Positions 9,170 through 17,925 of a DNA stretch of 64,000 nt are shown piece by piece. The DNA is from Ensifer adhaerens (GTDB lineage Bacteria > Pseudomonadota > Alphaproteobacteria > Rhizobiales > Rhizobiaceae): positions 1,111,501-1,175,500 of the forward strand of contig OCMG01000004.1 in NCBI GenBank assembly GCA_900215285.1. Reading direction: 5' to 3'. Under the pieces are notes generated by a model, which was given only the letters and a program-made list of their open reading frames with translations, was not told where the DNA came from and searched no databases. Both the position numbers and the translations under genes were made by a program. Position 1 is the first letter of the stretch. Each line of letters begins with the position of its first letter.

Positions 9170-10534
9170 TCAGTTGTGGTAGGCGGCTTCGCCGTGGGAC
9201 GACAGGTCGAGACCTTCGCGTTCGGCTTCCGGCGAGACGCGCAGGCCGATGATGAGGTCGGTGATCTTGTAGAGGATGATCGAACCGATACCCGTCCAGG
9301 CGATCGTGGTCAGAACGGCTTCGATCTGAACCCAGACCTGATGACCCATGGTCACGCCTTCCGCATAACCGACGCCGCCGAGGCTGGCCGAGGCGAGAAC
9401 GCCCGTGCCGATGGCGCCGAACATGCCGCCGATGCCGTGAACGCCGAAGACGTCTGCGGTGTCGTCATAGCCGAACTTGTTCTTCACGACCGAGACGAAG
9501 AAGAAGCAGAGCGGGGAGACGAGAATGCCGAGGACAATCGCGCCCATCGGACCAGCAATGCCGGCTGCCGGAGTGACGGCAACGAGGCCGGCGACCATGC
9601 CGGAAATGCCGCCGAGCATCGAAGCCTTGCCACGGACGATCTTTTCAACCAGCGACCAGGAGAGCGTTGCTGCGGCCGTTGCCACGAAGGTGTTGACGGT
9701 TGCAAGCATTGCGCCGCCCGAAGCTTCGAGGTTGGAGCCGGCGTTGAAGCCGAACCAGCCGAACCAGAGCATCGCAGCGCCGACCATGGAAAGCGTCAGC
9801 GAGTGCGGAGCCATCATGTCCTTGCCGTAGCCAATGCGCTTGCCGACCATGATTGCGCCCACCAAACCGGCAACACCGGCGTTGATGTGAACGACCGTAC
9901 CGCCGGCGAAGTCGAGCGCGCCAAGCTTGAAGAGCAGGCCGTTGGAATCCCAGACCATGTGAGCGACCGGGAAGTAGACGAATGTTGCCCAGAGGCCGCA
10001 GAAGAGTACGGCTGCGCCGAACTTGATGCGCTCGGCAAAAGCGCCGAGGATCAGGGCAGGCGTGATGGCCGCGAAGGTCATCTGGAAGAGCATGAAGATC
10101 ATTTCAGGAATGACAACGCCCTTGGTGAAGGTGGCGGACGTCGTGGATGTGGTCACGCCGGCCAGGAACATCTTGGCAGTGCCGCCGAAGAAGGCGTTTT
10201 CGCCGCCGCCGAAGGCGAAGGAGTAGCCGTAGAGAACCCAGAGCAGCATGACGGTGCAACCGACCACCGTCGTCTGCATCAGCATCGACAGCATGTTCTT
10301 GCCGCGGATCAGGCCGCCGTAGAACAGGGCCAGGCCCGGAACGATCATGAACAGAACGAGCAGGGTCGAGATGAACATGAAGGCGGTGTCGCCCTTGTTC
10401 GGGATGGGATCGGCAGCGGCAGCCGCCGCGGCGGCAGGCGCTGCTGCATCCTGCGCAAATGCGACGACGGGCGCGAGAAGCACCGTCGCTGCGAGGCCTG
10501 CGCGGCCGAGAATGGAAAGCTTCGAAGAGGACAT
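9170..10534 (-). CDS. amtB: Ammonium transporter AmtB
   Basis: High-affinity ammonium channel partnered by GlnK. The 454-residue protein has a cleavable-looking N-terminal signal (L-L-A-P-V-V-A-F-A-Q), an Ala-rich spacer, then eleven transmembrane segments. Conserved pore elements are visible: A-H-M-V-W, D-F-A-G-G-T-V-V-H-I-N with the first pore His, and D-V-F-G-V-H-G-I-G-G with the second. It follows glnK by 26 bp on the same strand, the classic glnK-amtB operon, so expression should follow nitrogen status through the sigma-54-type promoter at 10990-11005. Confidence 0.95.
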   Translation of the reverse strand: MSSSKLSILGRAGLAATVLLAPVVAFAQDAAAPAAAAAAAADPIPNKGDTAFMFISTLLVLFMIVPGLALFYGGLIRGKNMLSMLMQTTVVGCTVMLLWVLYGYSFAFGGGENAFFGGTAKMFLAGVTTSTTSATFTKGVVIPEMIFMLFQMTFAAITPALILGAFAERIKFGAAVLFCGLWATFVYFPVAHMVWDSNGLLFKLGALDFAGGTVVHINAGVAGLVGAIMVGKRIGYGKDMMAPHSLTLSMVGAAMLWFGWFGFNAGSNLEASGGAMLATVNTFVATAAATLSWSLVEKIVRGKASMLGGISGMVAGLVAVTPAAGIAGPMGAIVLGILVSPLCFFFVSVVKNKFGYDDTADVFGVHGIGGMFGAIGTGVLASASLGGVGYAEGVTMGHQVWVQIEAVLTTIAWTGIGSIILYKITDLIIGLRVSPEAEREGLDLSSHGEAAYHN

Positions 10535-10560
10535 AGATATTAACTCCCTGAACGCAACGC

Positions 10561-10914
<354 letters not shown>

Positions 10915-10989
10915 TCATGTGTACGCCCCAAAGGAGGGGCAAAGCGTCATGCCGCCGGCCGGTTATCCGTCCGGGACCGCAAAGACACA

Positions 10990-11005
10990 TTCAAGGTCCG
11001 TGCCA
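10990..11005 (-). promoter_or_regulatory. Sigma-54 (RpoN) type promoter for glnK
   Basis: On the minus strand the sequence reads TGGCACGGACCTTGAA, matching the -24 element perfectly (TGGCACG) and the -12 element in TTG, with A in place of the usual final C. Spacing is the expected one. Predicted transcription start is roughly 80 nt before the glnK start codon. NtrC sites were not recognised with confidence. Confidence 0.7.
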
Positions 11006-11120
11006 GATTCGAAATTAAGTGGAACTTACTGTTTTTATTAAGAAAAAATGACCGCTTCGGTTCGGGGCCAAAAATTGGCGAAATTGTGGAGCGATTGTCC
11101 GCATAAAAAATAGGCATAAA

Positions 11121-11144
11121 TAAAAAAATGCATAATACTTATGC
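11121..11144 (-). terminator. Terminator overlapping the tesB stop
   Basis: On the minus strand, GCATAA-GTA-TTATGC followed by a run of seven T. The stem is AT-rich and begins at the tesB stop codon, so it is compact but plausible. Confidence 0.55.
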
Positions 11145-12023
11145 AGTTGCACGTTTCCGAATCAAACCTTCCTGTGCCACCGAAGCGATCAGCACGCCTG
11201 AGCGGTCATAGAGGCTGCCGCGTGTCATGCCCCGCGCGCCAGAAGCGCTCGGGCTGTCCTGCACGTAGAGCAGCCAGTCATCCAGCGAGAAATCCCGGTG
11301 GAACCACATGGCGTGGTCGAGGCTCGCGACCTGAAGCCTGCTGTCGAAGACCGAGGTTCCATGTGCGTAAAGCGAGGTGTCGAGCAGGGTCATGTCGGAC
11401 AGATAGGCGAGGATCGCCGCGCGCAGGCGGCGGTCGTCCGGCGAAGGGCCGGTCGTGCGCACCCAGACATTCTGCACCGGCTCCAGCTGCTGGCGATTGA
11501 AATAGTCCTCCGGATAGGCGGGGCAGAATTCGATCGGGCGGGGGCGCAGCCAGTAACGGCGGATTGCTTCCGGCGCATTCTCGACGTAGCGCGACACGAT
11601 GTCGCCCTCACCGCCCAGCTGTTCCGGCGTCGGCACCGGAGGAATGGTCTGCTGATGCTCGAAGCCGTCCTCGTCTTCCTGGAAGGAGGCGGACAGCGAG
11701 AAGATCGCCTTGCCGTGCTGAACCGCGACGACGCGGCGCGTGGTGAAGCTCTTGCCGTCGCGGATGCGGTCTACCTCATAGACGATCGGGATCGAGGGGT
11801 CGCCGGGGCGCATGAAGTAGGCGTGCAGCGAGTGCACGAAGCGGTTCTCGTCGACGGTGCGCTGGGCGGCAACGAGCGCCTGCGCGATCACCTGTCCGCC
11901 GAACACGCGCTGCCAGCCGACCTGGGGGCTCGTGCCGCGAAACAGGTTTTCCTCCAGCTTTTCCAGATCGAGCGTTGCGATCAGTTCCTGCATGGGCGAA
12001 AAATTGCCTGCTTCGGCCGACAT
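11139..12023 (-). CDS. tesB: Acyl-CoA thioesterase II
   Basis: Hydrolyses medium- and long-chain acyl-CoA to free acid and CoA. The 294-residue protein is the normal double-hotdog TesB length. N-terminal hotdog has the F-G-G-Q-V-I-A-Q-A-L helix and the R-P-G-D-P-x-x-P-I motif; the C-terminal repeat has L-D-T-S-L and S-L-D-H-A-M-W-F-H. It is transcribed divergently from the UbiH-like gene, with about 110 bp between start codons. Confidence 0.93.
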   Translation of the reverse strand: MSAEAGNFSPMQELIATLDLEKLEENLFRGTSPQVGWQRVFGGQVIAQALVAAQRTVDENRFVHSLHAYFMRPGDPSIPIVYEVDRIRDGKSFTTRRVVAVQHGKAIFSLSASFQEDEDGFEHQQTIPPVPTPEQLGGEGDIVSRYVENAPEAIRRYWLRPRPIEFCPAYPEDYFNRQQLEPVQNVWVRTTGPSPDDRRLRAAILAYLSDMTLLDTSLYAHGTSVFDSRLQVASLDHAMWFHRDFSLDDWLLYVQDSPSASGARGMTRGSLYDRSGVLIASVAQEGLIRKRATA

Positions 12024-12136
12024 GTTTGATCCTTCTCAATGTTATGAATGGGCTCAAAGGTAGGAATGGCGTTTTCCATCCTCTATATAGGTCACGAAGT
12101 TTGCTCAAGGGCAGGAATACCAGCGAGGTTGGTGCG

Positions 12137-13351
12137 ATGATCGATATCTTTGTTGCGGGCGGGGGATATGTCGGGCTTTCGCTCGCGGTCGCGGTGAAGT
12201 CGGCCGCGCCGCATCTGGATGTGCGCGTGTATGACGCGGCGCCGGAAGGTGTCTGGGAGAAGGACGAGCGCGCCTCGGCGATTGCTGCCGGTGCAAAGCG
12301 CCTGCTCACCGTGCTGGGTGCCTGGGACGAGATCGCGCCGGAATCCGAACCGATCCGCAAGATGATCATCACCGATTCGAAAACCGCCGATCCGGTCCGG
12401 CCGGTGTTCCTGACATTCGATGGCGAGGCGGAGGCCGGCGAGCCCTTCGCCTATATGGTGCCCAACCCGGCCATGGTCCGGTCGCTGCGAAAGCGGGCCG
12501 ATGCCTTGGGCGTGGAAATCCACCAGGGCGTTTCGGCGGTCGACTTCAAGACGGGGGATGCTTGGCAGACGGTGACGCTATCGAATGGCGAAACCGTCGA
12601 TGCGCGGTTGCTGGTCGCCTGTGACGGCGTGCGCTCAAAGCTTCGCGACATTGCCGGCATCAAGACCGTGCGTTTCGACTACGGCCAGTCGGGCATCGTC
12701 ACGACGATCGAGCACGAGCGGCCGCATGAGGGCGTGGCGGAAGAGCATTTCCTCCCCGCCGGTCCCTTTGCGACGCTGCCGCTCAAGAACAACCGCTCGT
12801 CTCTCGTGTGGAACGAGCGCACGGCGGATGCCGACGCCCTGCTGAAGGCGGACGATCTGGTGTTCGAGGAAGAGCTGGAGCGCCGCTTCGGCCACAAGCT
12901 GGGCGCGATCAAGGTCGTCGGCGGCAAGCGCGCGTTCCCCTTTGCGCTGACGCTGGCACGGGATTTCGTGGCGCCACGTTTCGCACTCGCCGGCGATGCC
13001 GCCCATGGCATCCATCCGATTTCCGGCCAGGGCCTCAATCTCGGCTTCAAGGATGTGGCGGCGCTGGCCGAAACCATTGTCGAGGCCGACCGGCTGGGGC
13101 TGGATTTCGGCCAGCTCAACATTCTGGAACGCTATCAGGAGTGGCGGCGTTTCGACACGTTCCGCATGGGCGTCACGACAGATGTGCTGAACCGCATGTT
13201 CTCGAACGATTTCACGCCGATGCGGATGGCCCGAGATTTCGGCCTGAGTGTTGTGGATCGCCTGCCGGGGCTGAAGAATTTCTTTATCCGCCAGGCGTCA
13301 TCCGTGGGCGGTTCGGGCGACCCCAGGCTCCTGGGTGGCCAGCCGATCTGA
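12137..13351 (+). CDS. FAD-dependent monooxygenase, UbiH/UbiF/VisC family
   Basis: Likely a ubiquinone-pathway hydroxylase or related aromatic hydroxylase. The 404-residue protein begins with the Rossmann motif G-G-G-Y-V-G and carries the second FAD motif A-L-A-G-D-A-A-H-x-x-x-P-x-x-G-Q-G-L-N-L-G, characteristic of ubiquinone hydroxylases. Start is the ATG at 12137, which places the FAD motif near residue 8; the frame remains open further upstream but that part overlaps the start of tesB on the other strand. Which carbon of the ubiquinone ring it modifies cannot be told from sequence. It converges with the UPF0434 gene with only 10 bp between stops. Confidence 0.85.
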   Translation: MIDIFVAGGGYVGLSLAVAVKSAAPHLDVRVYDAAPEGVWEKDERASAIAAGAKRLLTVLGAWDEIAPESEPIRKMIITDSKTADPVRPVFLTFDGEAEAGEPFAYMVPNPAMVRSLRKRADALGVEIHQGVSAVDFKTGDAWQTVTLSNGETVDARLLVACDGVRSKLRDIAGIKTVRFDYGQSGIVTTIEHERPHEGVAEEHFLPAGPFATLPLKNNRSSLVWNERTADADALLKADDLVFEEELERRFGHKLGAIKVVGGKRAFPFALTLARDFVAPRFALAGDAAHGIHPISGQGLNLGFKDVAALAETIVEADRLGLDFGQLNILERYQEWRRFDTFRMGVTTDVLNRMFSNDFTPMRMARDFGLSVVDRLPGLKNFFIRQASSVGGSGDPRLLGGQPI

Positions 13352-13361
13352 TCGCTGACAA

Positions 13362-13550
13362 TCAGTCCAGAATCTTGCGGGCTTCCGACATCAGCATGAT
13401 CGGAATCCCATCACGCACGGGATAGGCGAGCTTCGCCTTTTCCGAGACAAGTTCGTTGCGCTCGGCGTCGAAGCTCAGCCGGCCCTTGGTGAGCGGGCAG
13501 ACGAGCAGTTCCAGCATTTTCGGATCGATGCCGCTGGTGCGCGCGCTCAT
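13362..13550 (-). CDS. UPF0434/Trm112-like small protein
   Basis: A 62-residue protein of the YcaR/Trm112 family, with the typical L-L-V-C-P-L-x-K-G core and [11 protein letters not shown] end. Eukaryotic Trm112 activates methyltransferases; the bacterial role is not established. Only one of the family's zinc-type cysteines is visible. It lies 9 bp after the LON-domain gene, probably co-transcribed. Confidence 0.88.
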   Translation of the reverse strand: MSARTSGIDPKMLELLVCPLTKGRLSFDAERNELVSEKAKLAYPVRDGIPIMLMSEARKILD

Positions 13551-13559
13551 GGCCGCCTC

Positions 13560-14228
13560 TTACTGCAAGGTGCTGCCGCTGCCATCGGATCCGGCCTTGG
13601 CCAGCGCGATTTCGGTAATGGCAATAAGGGTTTCAGCCCGCGTCTTCAGGTCCGGCGCTTCCAGCAGCGCCTGCTTTTCCGCCGGGCCGTAGGGCGACAT
13701 CATCGACATGGAATTGACGAGCGTCGCATTGCTGGCGCGGGCGATGTTGTCCCAGTCGGCTTCCAGACTGTTGGCGTCGAGATAGTCACGGAAGGCCTGC
13801 AGCAGACCCTTGCGGTCGACACTTTCCTCGTCCACGGGCTCGAGATCGGTCAGGAATGGCGCAAGCTTGACCTGCCGGTAAGGTGTCATGACAGACAGTT
13901 CTTCCAGCACGCGGAAACGCGTCACGCCGGTCAGCGACAGGATATAGCGCCCGTCGCCCGTCTCGCCGAAGGAGGTGATGCGGCCGATGCAGCCGACCTT
14001 CGCCAGTTCCGGCTTCGGATCGGCCTCGGATGCATCCAGCGCCGGCTGGATCATGCCGATGAGCCTATGGCTCGCCAGTGCATCGTCGAACATCGCCAGA
14101 TAGCGCGGCTCGAAGATGTTGAGCGGCAGTTGAGCACCCGGCAGAAGCAACGCGCCGGCGAGTGGAAACACGGCCAGCGTCTTCGGAAGATCGTTTTCGG
14201 TCAGATAGCGTGCGTTACCGACTTGCAT
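13560..14228 (-). CDS. LON substrate-binding (N-terminal) domain protein
   Basis: A 222-residue stand-alone version of the Lon protease N-terminal domain, without ATPase or protease parts. The motif P-L-x-G-A-x-L-L-P-G-x-x-L-P-L-x-I-F-E-P-R-Y near the start and G-C-x-G-R-I mid-protein are diagnostic. Function is not established; it may bind unfolded polypeptides. Start set at the ATG at 14228 with AGGAG 6 nt upstream rather than the GTG two codons earlier. It lies between the CnoX-like gene and the UPF0434 gene, all co-directional and closely spaced. Confidence 0.9.
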   Translation of the reverse strand: MQVGNARYLTENDLPKTLAVFPLAGALLLPGAQLPLNIFEPRYLAMFDDALASHRLIGMIQPALDASEADPKPELAKVGCIGRITSFGETGDGRYILSLTGVTRFRVLEELSVMTPYRQVKLAPFLTDLEPVDEESVDRKGLLQAFRDYLDANSLEADWDNIARASNATLVNSMSMMSPYGPAEKQALLEAPDLKTRAETLIAITEIALAKAGSDGSGSTLQ

Positions 14229-14268
14229 CGTCACTCCTCACTACGCCCGGCTCCGAAATGGAGAGGCG

Positions 14269-15249
14269 TCAGGAAAACAGGATCGAGGACATCTTGCGCC
14301 GTGCGTAAGCCGTCGCGGGCTCCTTCGGTCCCCAAACATCGAAGAAATTCAACAGTTCCCGCCGGGCGCCGTCATCTTCGAAGGTGCGGTCCTTCTTCAT
14401 GATGTAGAGAAGGTGGTCGGCGGCGTCCTGGCGGTTGCCCTGCACATTGGCAATCTTGGCGAGCTTCATGCGCGCCTCGTGATTGTCCGGGTTCAGCGAC
14501 AACTCGTGCTCCAGGGCCTGCGGATCGCCGAGCTTGCGCGCTTCCTCATATTGTTCCAGCGACTTGCGCACTGCAACGATGGCCGGATCGGCCTTCTTCT
14601 CGTCGTCGAGACTGTCGATGAGGCCGAGCGCGCGGTCGTGCTGGCCGGCGAGGATCATGCATTGCGCCATGCCGGCAAGGGCCGCGATGTTTTCCGGATC
14701 GGCCTGCAGCACGGCGGCATAAAGCGAGGCGGCACCGCTGGCATCGCGGGCGGCGAGCAGTTCTCCGGCCTGCACGAGCGTTTCGGCAATCGCTTCGGCC
14801 TGATCGTCGCCGGGGGCGGCGCCTGCGATCTTGTCGATGAACTGGCGGATCTGGCTTTCGGGAATAGCGCCCATGAAGCCATCGGCCGGGCGGCCGTTGA
14901 CGAAGGCAACCACGGCCGGGATGGATTGGATGCCCATCTGGCCGGCATATTCCGGGTGGTCGTCGATGTTCATCTTGACGAGCTTCACGCGGCCGCCGGC
15001 TTCCTTGACGACCTTCTCGATGATAGGGGTCAGCTGGCGGCAGGGGCCGCACCAAGGGGCCCAGAAATCGACGAGAACCGGCTGGTTCTTCGATTCCTCG
15101 ATGACATCGCGCGGGAAGGCCGCCGTCGTCGTCTCCTTGATAAGGTCGCCGCCACCGGCAGCGGGTGCTGCGGGTTTGCCGCCAAAGGATGCGGAACCGC
15201 TCATCGTGCCGCCGTAAGAAGAACCGTAAGGATTATAATCGCCGCTCAT
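14269..15249 (-). CDS. CnoX/YbbN-like thioredoxin-TPR co-chaperone
   Basis: A 326-residue protein combining an N-terminal Gly/Ser-rich stretch, a thioredoxin domain (about 40-150) with the redox site W-C-G-P-C (Cys67, Cys70), and a C-terminal TPR region (about 160-326). This architecture is that of CnoX, which protects proteins from chlorine or heat damage and hands them to GroEL. Unlike E. coli CnoX (S-x-x-C), this copy keeps both cysteines, so it may also act as a thiol reductase. First gene of a probable operon with the LON-domain and UPF0434 genes. Confidence 0.9.
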   Translation of the reverse strand: MSGDYNPYGSSYGGTMSGSASFGGKPAAPAAGGGDLIKETTTAAFPRDVIEESKNQPVLVDFWAPWCGPCRQLTPIIEKVVKEAGGRVKLVKMNIDDHPEYAGQMGIQSIPAVVAFVNGRPADGFMGAIPESQIRQFIDKIAGAAPGDDQAEAIAETLVQAGELLAARDASGAASLYAAVLQADPENIAALAGMAQCMILAGQHDRALGLIDSLDDEKKADPAIVAVRKSLEQYEEARKLGDPQALEHELSLNPDNHEARMKLAKIANVQGNRQDAADHLLYIMKKDRTFEDDGARRELLNFFDVWGPKEPATAYARRKMSSILFS

Positions 15250-15306
15250 CGAAGTGCTCCCTCCGCGCCCGTTGACGCAGACATTTGTCGTCCTACAAAT
15301 CGTATG

Positions 15307-15813
15307 TCACTCGGTGACTTTCAAGACAATGGCTTCATGCCCCGTCACTTCCATGAATCGCAGCAAATCGTCCCGCTTGATCGAGGTCGTGGCGCTGTTG
15401 CGCAGCGGATGGCAATTAATGATCTCGCTCTGCATCAGATCGGCATCGAGAATGAACGTCACCTGATGCTCGGTATCATTGATTGCGCCCAGCGCCGTCA
15501 CCGAGCCCGGCACGACGCCGAGATATTCCATCAGCTTTTCCGCCGAGCCGAAGGAGACGCGGCCCGAACCGCCGATCAGGTTATGGACCGATTTCAGGTC
15601 CACCGTCGCATGCTCCTCGACGGTCAGCAGGAAATAGCGGCTCTTCTTGTCCTTGATGAAGAGGTTCTTTGTATGCCCGCCGGGGATCGCGTCGCGCAGG
15701 TCCTGGCCCTCGGCGACGGTGAAGACCGGCCGGTGCTCGTGGTTGACATAGTCGATGCCAAGGCCGTCGAGAAATTCGAACAGGTCCTTGTCGGTTTTCG
15801 GCGTGCCGCTCAT
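15307..15813 (-). CDS. YbaK/ProX-type aminoacyl-tRNA deacylase
   Basis: A 168-residue stand-alone editing domain (INS superfamily), expected to hydrolyse mischarged Ala-tRNA(Pro). Visible features: the conserved lysine in K-N-L-F-I-K-D-K and the H-P-L-R-N motif with the G-x-x-T-P-like end. Start set at the ATG at 15813 (M-S-G-T-P-K-T-D-K-D), which fits the family length; the frame stays open 26 codons upstream without family resemblance. Specificity is inferred from family only. Confidence 0.87.
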   Translation of the reverse strand: MSGTPKTDKDLFEFLDGLGIDYVNHEHRPVFTVAEGQDLRDAIPGGHTKNLFIKDKKSRYFLLTVEEHATVDLKSVHNLIGGSGRVSFGSAEKLMEYLGVVPGSVTALGAINDTEHQVTFILDADLMQSEIINCHPLRNSATTSIKRDDLLRFMEVTGHEAIVLKVTE

Positions 15814-16061
15814 CAATGAAGTCCCGCGCATGAGGTTTGGAATGGAAGCATCCCCAATAGGCCGCAAAGCCTTTTGATGCAATCGTTCCAAGCCTCACCC
15901 GGTTGCCCTTGATCTTCCTTCACAAATCGCTCGCGTCAAAAAATCTTCACCGAAAGCAATTTTCCCTGTTGCAATTGAAAAGGCCTTGGGTCATATAGCG
16001 CCCGTCGCCGCAAGTCGGGGACGCTTCCACGGCCACTTACTTACCCAGGCCGTTTGGTTGA

Positions 16062-16136
16062 GCGGGTGTAGCTCAGGGGTAGAGCACAACCTTGCCAAGG
16101 TTGGGGTCGAGGGTTCGAATCCCTTCGCCCGCTCCA
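16062..16136 (+). tRNA. tRNA-Gly (anticodon GCC)
   Basis: The acceptor arms GCGGGTG and CGCCCGC pair (one G-T). The D-arm is GCTC...GAGC, the anticodon stem CAACC/GGTTG carries GCC, and the T-arm has GGTTCGAATCC. CCA is encoded. No other tRNA was seen in the window. Confidence 0.97.
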
Positions 16137-16323
16137 ATTTTCCTAGCAGTGAGAATAACTTTGAAGAAGCATCCGGGCGCATCTCGGTCTTCAACTCTTT
16201 TTCGAACACCGAAACTCCGGCTTTCGTCTGCGCTTCTTCTGTTGTGGGTGACGGTAGCGATTGAAATGGACCATTGACTGGTCTAATTTCCTCTCGTTGA
16301 TCACGCGACACCGAGGAACCGTC

Positions 16324-16581
16324 ATGCAAATTTCCGTTTCTGATGCCAAGGGTCAGTTGACCGAACTTGTTCGCCGAGCAGAGGCGGGAGAAGATGTGGT
16401 TCTGACGCGGCACGGCCGCGCGACGGCGCGACTGGTGGCCGTTCATCGTTCGCCGGATGCCGCCGAGCGGCGCGCGCTGATGGAAGAATTGCGCAGGATC
16501 GGAACGAGAAAGGTCGCAACCGGTCCTGATGCGGCGCGCAGCCAAGACGAACTTTATGGTGAGGACGGGATGCCGCGATGA
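16324..16581 (+). CDS. Antitoxin, Phd/YefM family
   Basis: An 85-residue antitoxin for the PIN-domain toxin that follows. The N-terminus (I-S-V-S-D-A-K-G-Q-L-T-E-L-V) is the Phd/YefM DNA-binding fold, followed by the A-G-E-D-V-V-L-T-R-H-G strand; the C-terminal tail is charged and probably threads the toxin active site. Start is the ATG at 16324 with GAGGA upstream. Its stop overlaps the toxin start by 4 bp (ATGA), indicating translational coupling. The pair probably represses its own promoter just downstream of tRNA-Gly. Confidence 0.88.
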   Translation: MQISVSDAKGQLTELVRRAEAGEDVVLTRHGRATARLVAVHRSPDAAERRALMEELRRIGTRKVATGPDAARSQDELYGEDGMPR

Positions 16582-16961
16582 TCGTCGTGGATACATCCGC
16601 GCTTATGGCGATCCTTCTGGGTGAAGCCGATTCAGATGCCTGCATGGATGTTCTGGAGGGAGCCGAGGCGCTTGCGATTTCAGCCGGGACGGTGGCTGAG
16701 GCCCTGATTGTTGCCGATCGCCGCGGCTTGGGTGAGGAAATGCGCCGACTGCTTGACGGTCTCGGCTTCGAAATCGCCCCTGTCACGCCCGCATCTGCGC
16801 GGTTTGTCGCCGATGCCTATACGCGCTGGGGCAAGGGTGCTCATCGCGCAGGTCTGAATTTCGGCGACTGTTTCGCCTATGCCTTGGCCAACGCGCGGGC
16901 GGTGCCGCTGCTTTATGTGGGCGACGATTTTGCCCAGACCGACATTTCGTCGGCTCGCTAA
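16578..16961 (+). CDS. PIN-domain ribonuclease toxin, VapC-like
   Basis: A 127-residue PIN-fold RNase. The acidic metal site is intact: Asp5 in V-V-D-T-S, a central Glu in T-V-A-E-A, and C-terminal Asp residues in N-F-G-D-C-F and Y-V-G-D-D-F. VapC-family toxins usually cut initiator tRNA or rRNA; the target here is unknown. Paired with a Phd-type rather than VapB-type antitoxin, a frequent combination in rhizobia. Converges with the cupin regulator gene (10 bp between stops). Confidence 0.9.
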   Translation: MIVVDTSALMAILLGEADSDACMDVLEGAEALAISAGTVAEALIVADRRGLGEEMRRLLDGLGFEIAPVTPASARFVADAYTRWGKGAHRAGLNFGDCFAYALANARAVPLLYVGDDFAQTDISSAR

Positions 16962-16971
16962 CCAATCCCTA

Positions 16972-17790
16972 TCAGAACGACGCCGGTGTATTGATCCACA
17001 GCAGCACCGTCTCCCCCTCGCTCAGGTTCCGCCACGAATGCGGCCTCCTGCTTTCAAAATAAAAGCTGTCGCCTTCGGAGAGGACGAAGAAGCGGTCGTC
17101 GTCGAGGACGATTTCCATGGAGCCGGTGAGGACATGGATGAATTCCTCGCCCTCGTGGGCATAGGCGCCTTCGCTGGTGGCGCCGGGGGCGAGCACGAAG
17201 CGGTGACAGTCCATCATGTTGCGGCCTTCGGCCAGGACCTGGACGCTAACGCCCGTGGTCGTGGCCGGCCATGAGGTCCAGCGGCCGTTGCGGATCAGCG
17301 ATTCGCTCGTGCGCGTGCCGCCGGTGCCGCTCAGCGCCGAAAAGGACGTGCCGAAATGGTGGGCGAGGTCGTGCAGGGATTTCAGCGACAGGCCCTGCGA
17401 CGTGCGCTCGAAGGTCGAGAGCAGGGAGGCGGAGATGCCGGTCTCCTGCGAGACCCTGTCCAGCGTTTCGCCGGCGTCGCGGCGCAGCTTGCGGATCTTG
17501 GCGCCCATCTGCTGGGCCGGTGCGCGGCGCGGGGATTTCCTGGGCTTTACCGGCTGCGGGTCTTCTGCGGCGAGATTGTCGCGGATGGCGGCGGGATTGA
17601 TGCCCTTTTCCGATCTCAGCCAGCTGATCTTCTTGAGCCGGTCGATATGGGTCTGCTCGTAGAGGCGCTGGCCGGTTTCCGTGCGCACCGGGTCAATGAG
17701 CCCCTGGCTTTCCCACAGGCGCAGGGTCGAGGCTGAAACGCCGGCCATGCGGGCCGCCTCGGCAATCTTGAATCGCACCGTCTCTGTCAT
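16972..17790 (-). CDS. MerR-XRE-cupin fusion transcriptional regulator
   Basis: A 272-residue regulator with three parts: an N-terminal MerR-type winged helix (about 7-75; F-K-I-A-E-A-A-x-M-A-G-V-S-A-S-T-L-R-L-W-E), an XRE helix-turn-helix (about 95-150; I-R-K-L-R-R-D...S-Q-E-T-G-I-S-A-S-L-L-S-T-F-E-R), and a C-terminal cupin (about 190-270; H-E-G-E-E-F-I-H-V-L-T-G-S-M-E). Two DNA-binding domains in one chain is uncommon. It is divergent from gabT-gabD with 135 bp between start codons, so it very likely controls GABA catabolism, with the cupin sensing a small ligand. An imperfect inverted repeat in the intergenic region is a candidate operator. Confidence 0.88.
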   Translation of the reverse strand: MTETVRFKIAEAARMAGVSASTLRLWESQGLIDPVRTETGQRLYEQTHIDRLKKISWLRSEKGINPAAIRDNLAAEDPQPVKPRKSPRRAPAQQMGAKIRKLRRDAGETLDRVSQETGISASLLSTFERTSQGLSLKSLHDLAHHFGTSFSALSGTGGTRTSESLIRNGRWTSWPATTTGVSVQVLAEGRNMMDCHRFVLAPGATSEGAYAHEGEEFIHVLTGSMEIVLDDDRFFVLSEGDSFYFESRRPHSWRNLSEGETVLLWINTPASF

Positions 17791-17800
17791 TTCGCCGCCT

Positions 17801-17843
17801 CGGTTGTCCGATACCCTCTACGGGAAAAATATCGTTCGGACCA
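17801..17843. promoter_or_regulatory. Candidate operator between the cupin regulator and gabT
   Basis: Imperfect inverted repeat: TTGTCCGATA on the left and TATCGTTCGGACCA on the right, about 20 bp apart. It lies in the divergent promoter region and is a plausible site for the MerR-XRE-cupin protein. This is inference from position and symmetry only. Confidence 0.35.
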
Positions 17844-17925
17844 TATTGCAAGTCTACAGAAAAAATGCAAAGTTTTTGTCGCGCCGAGGAGGCGACAAGA
17901 TTTCCCCATCCGTTTGGAGACGACG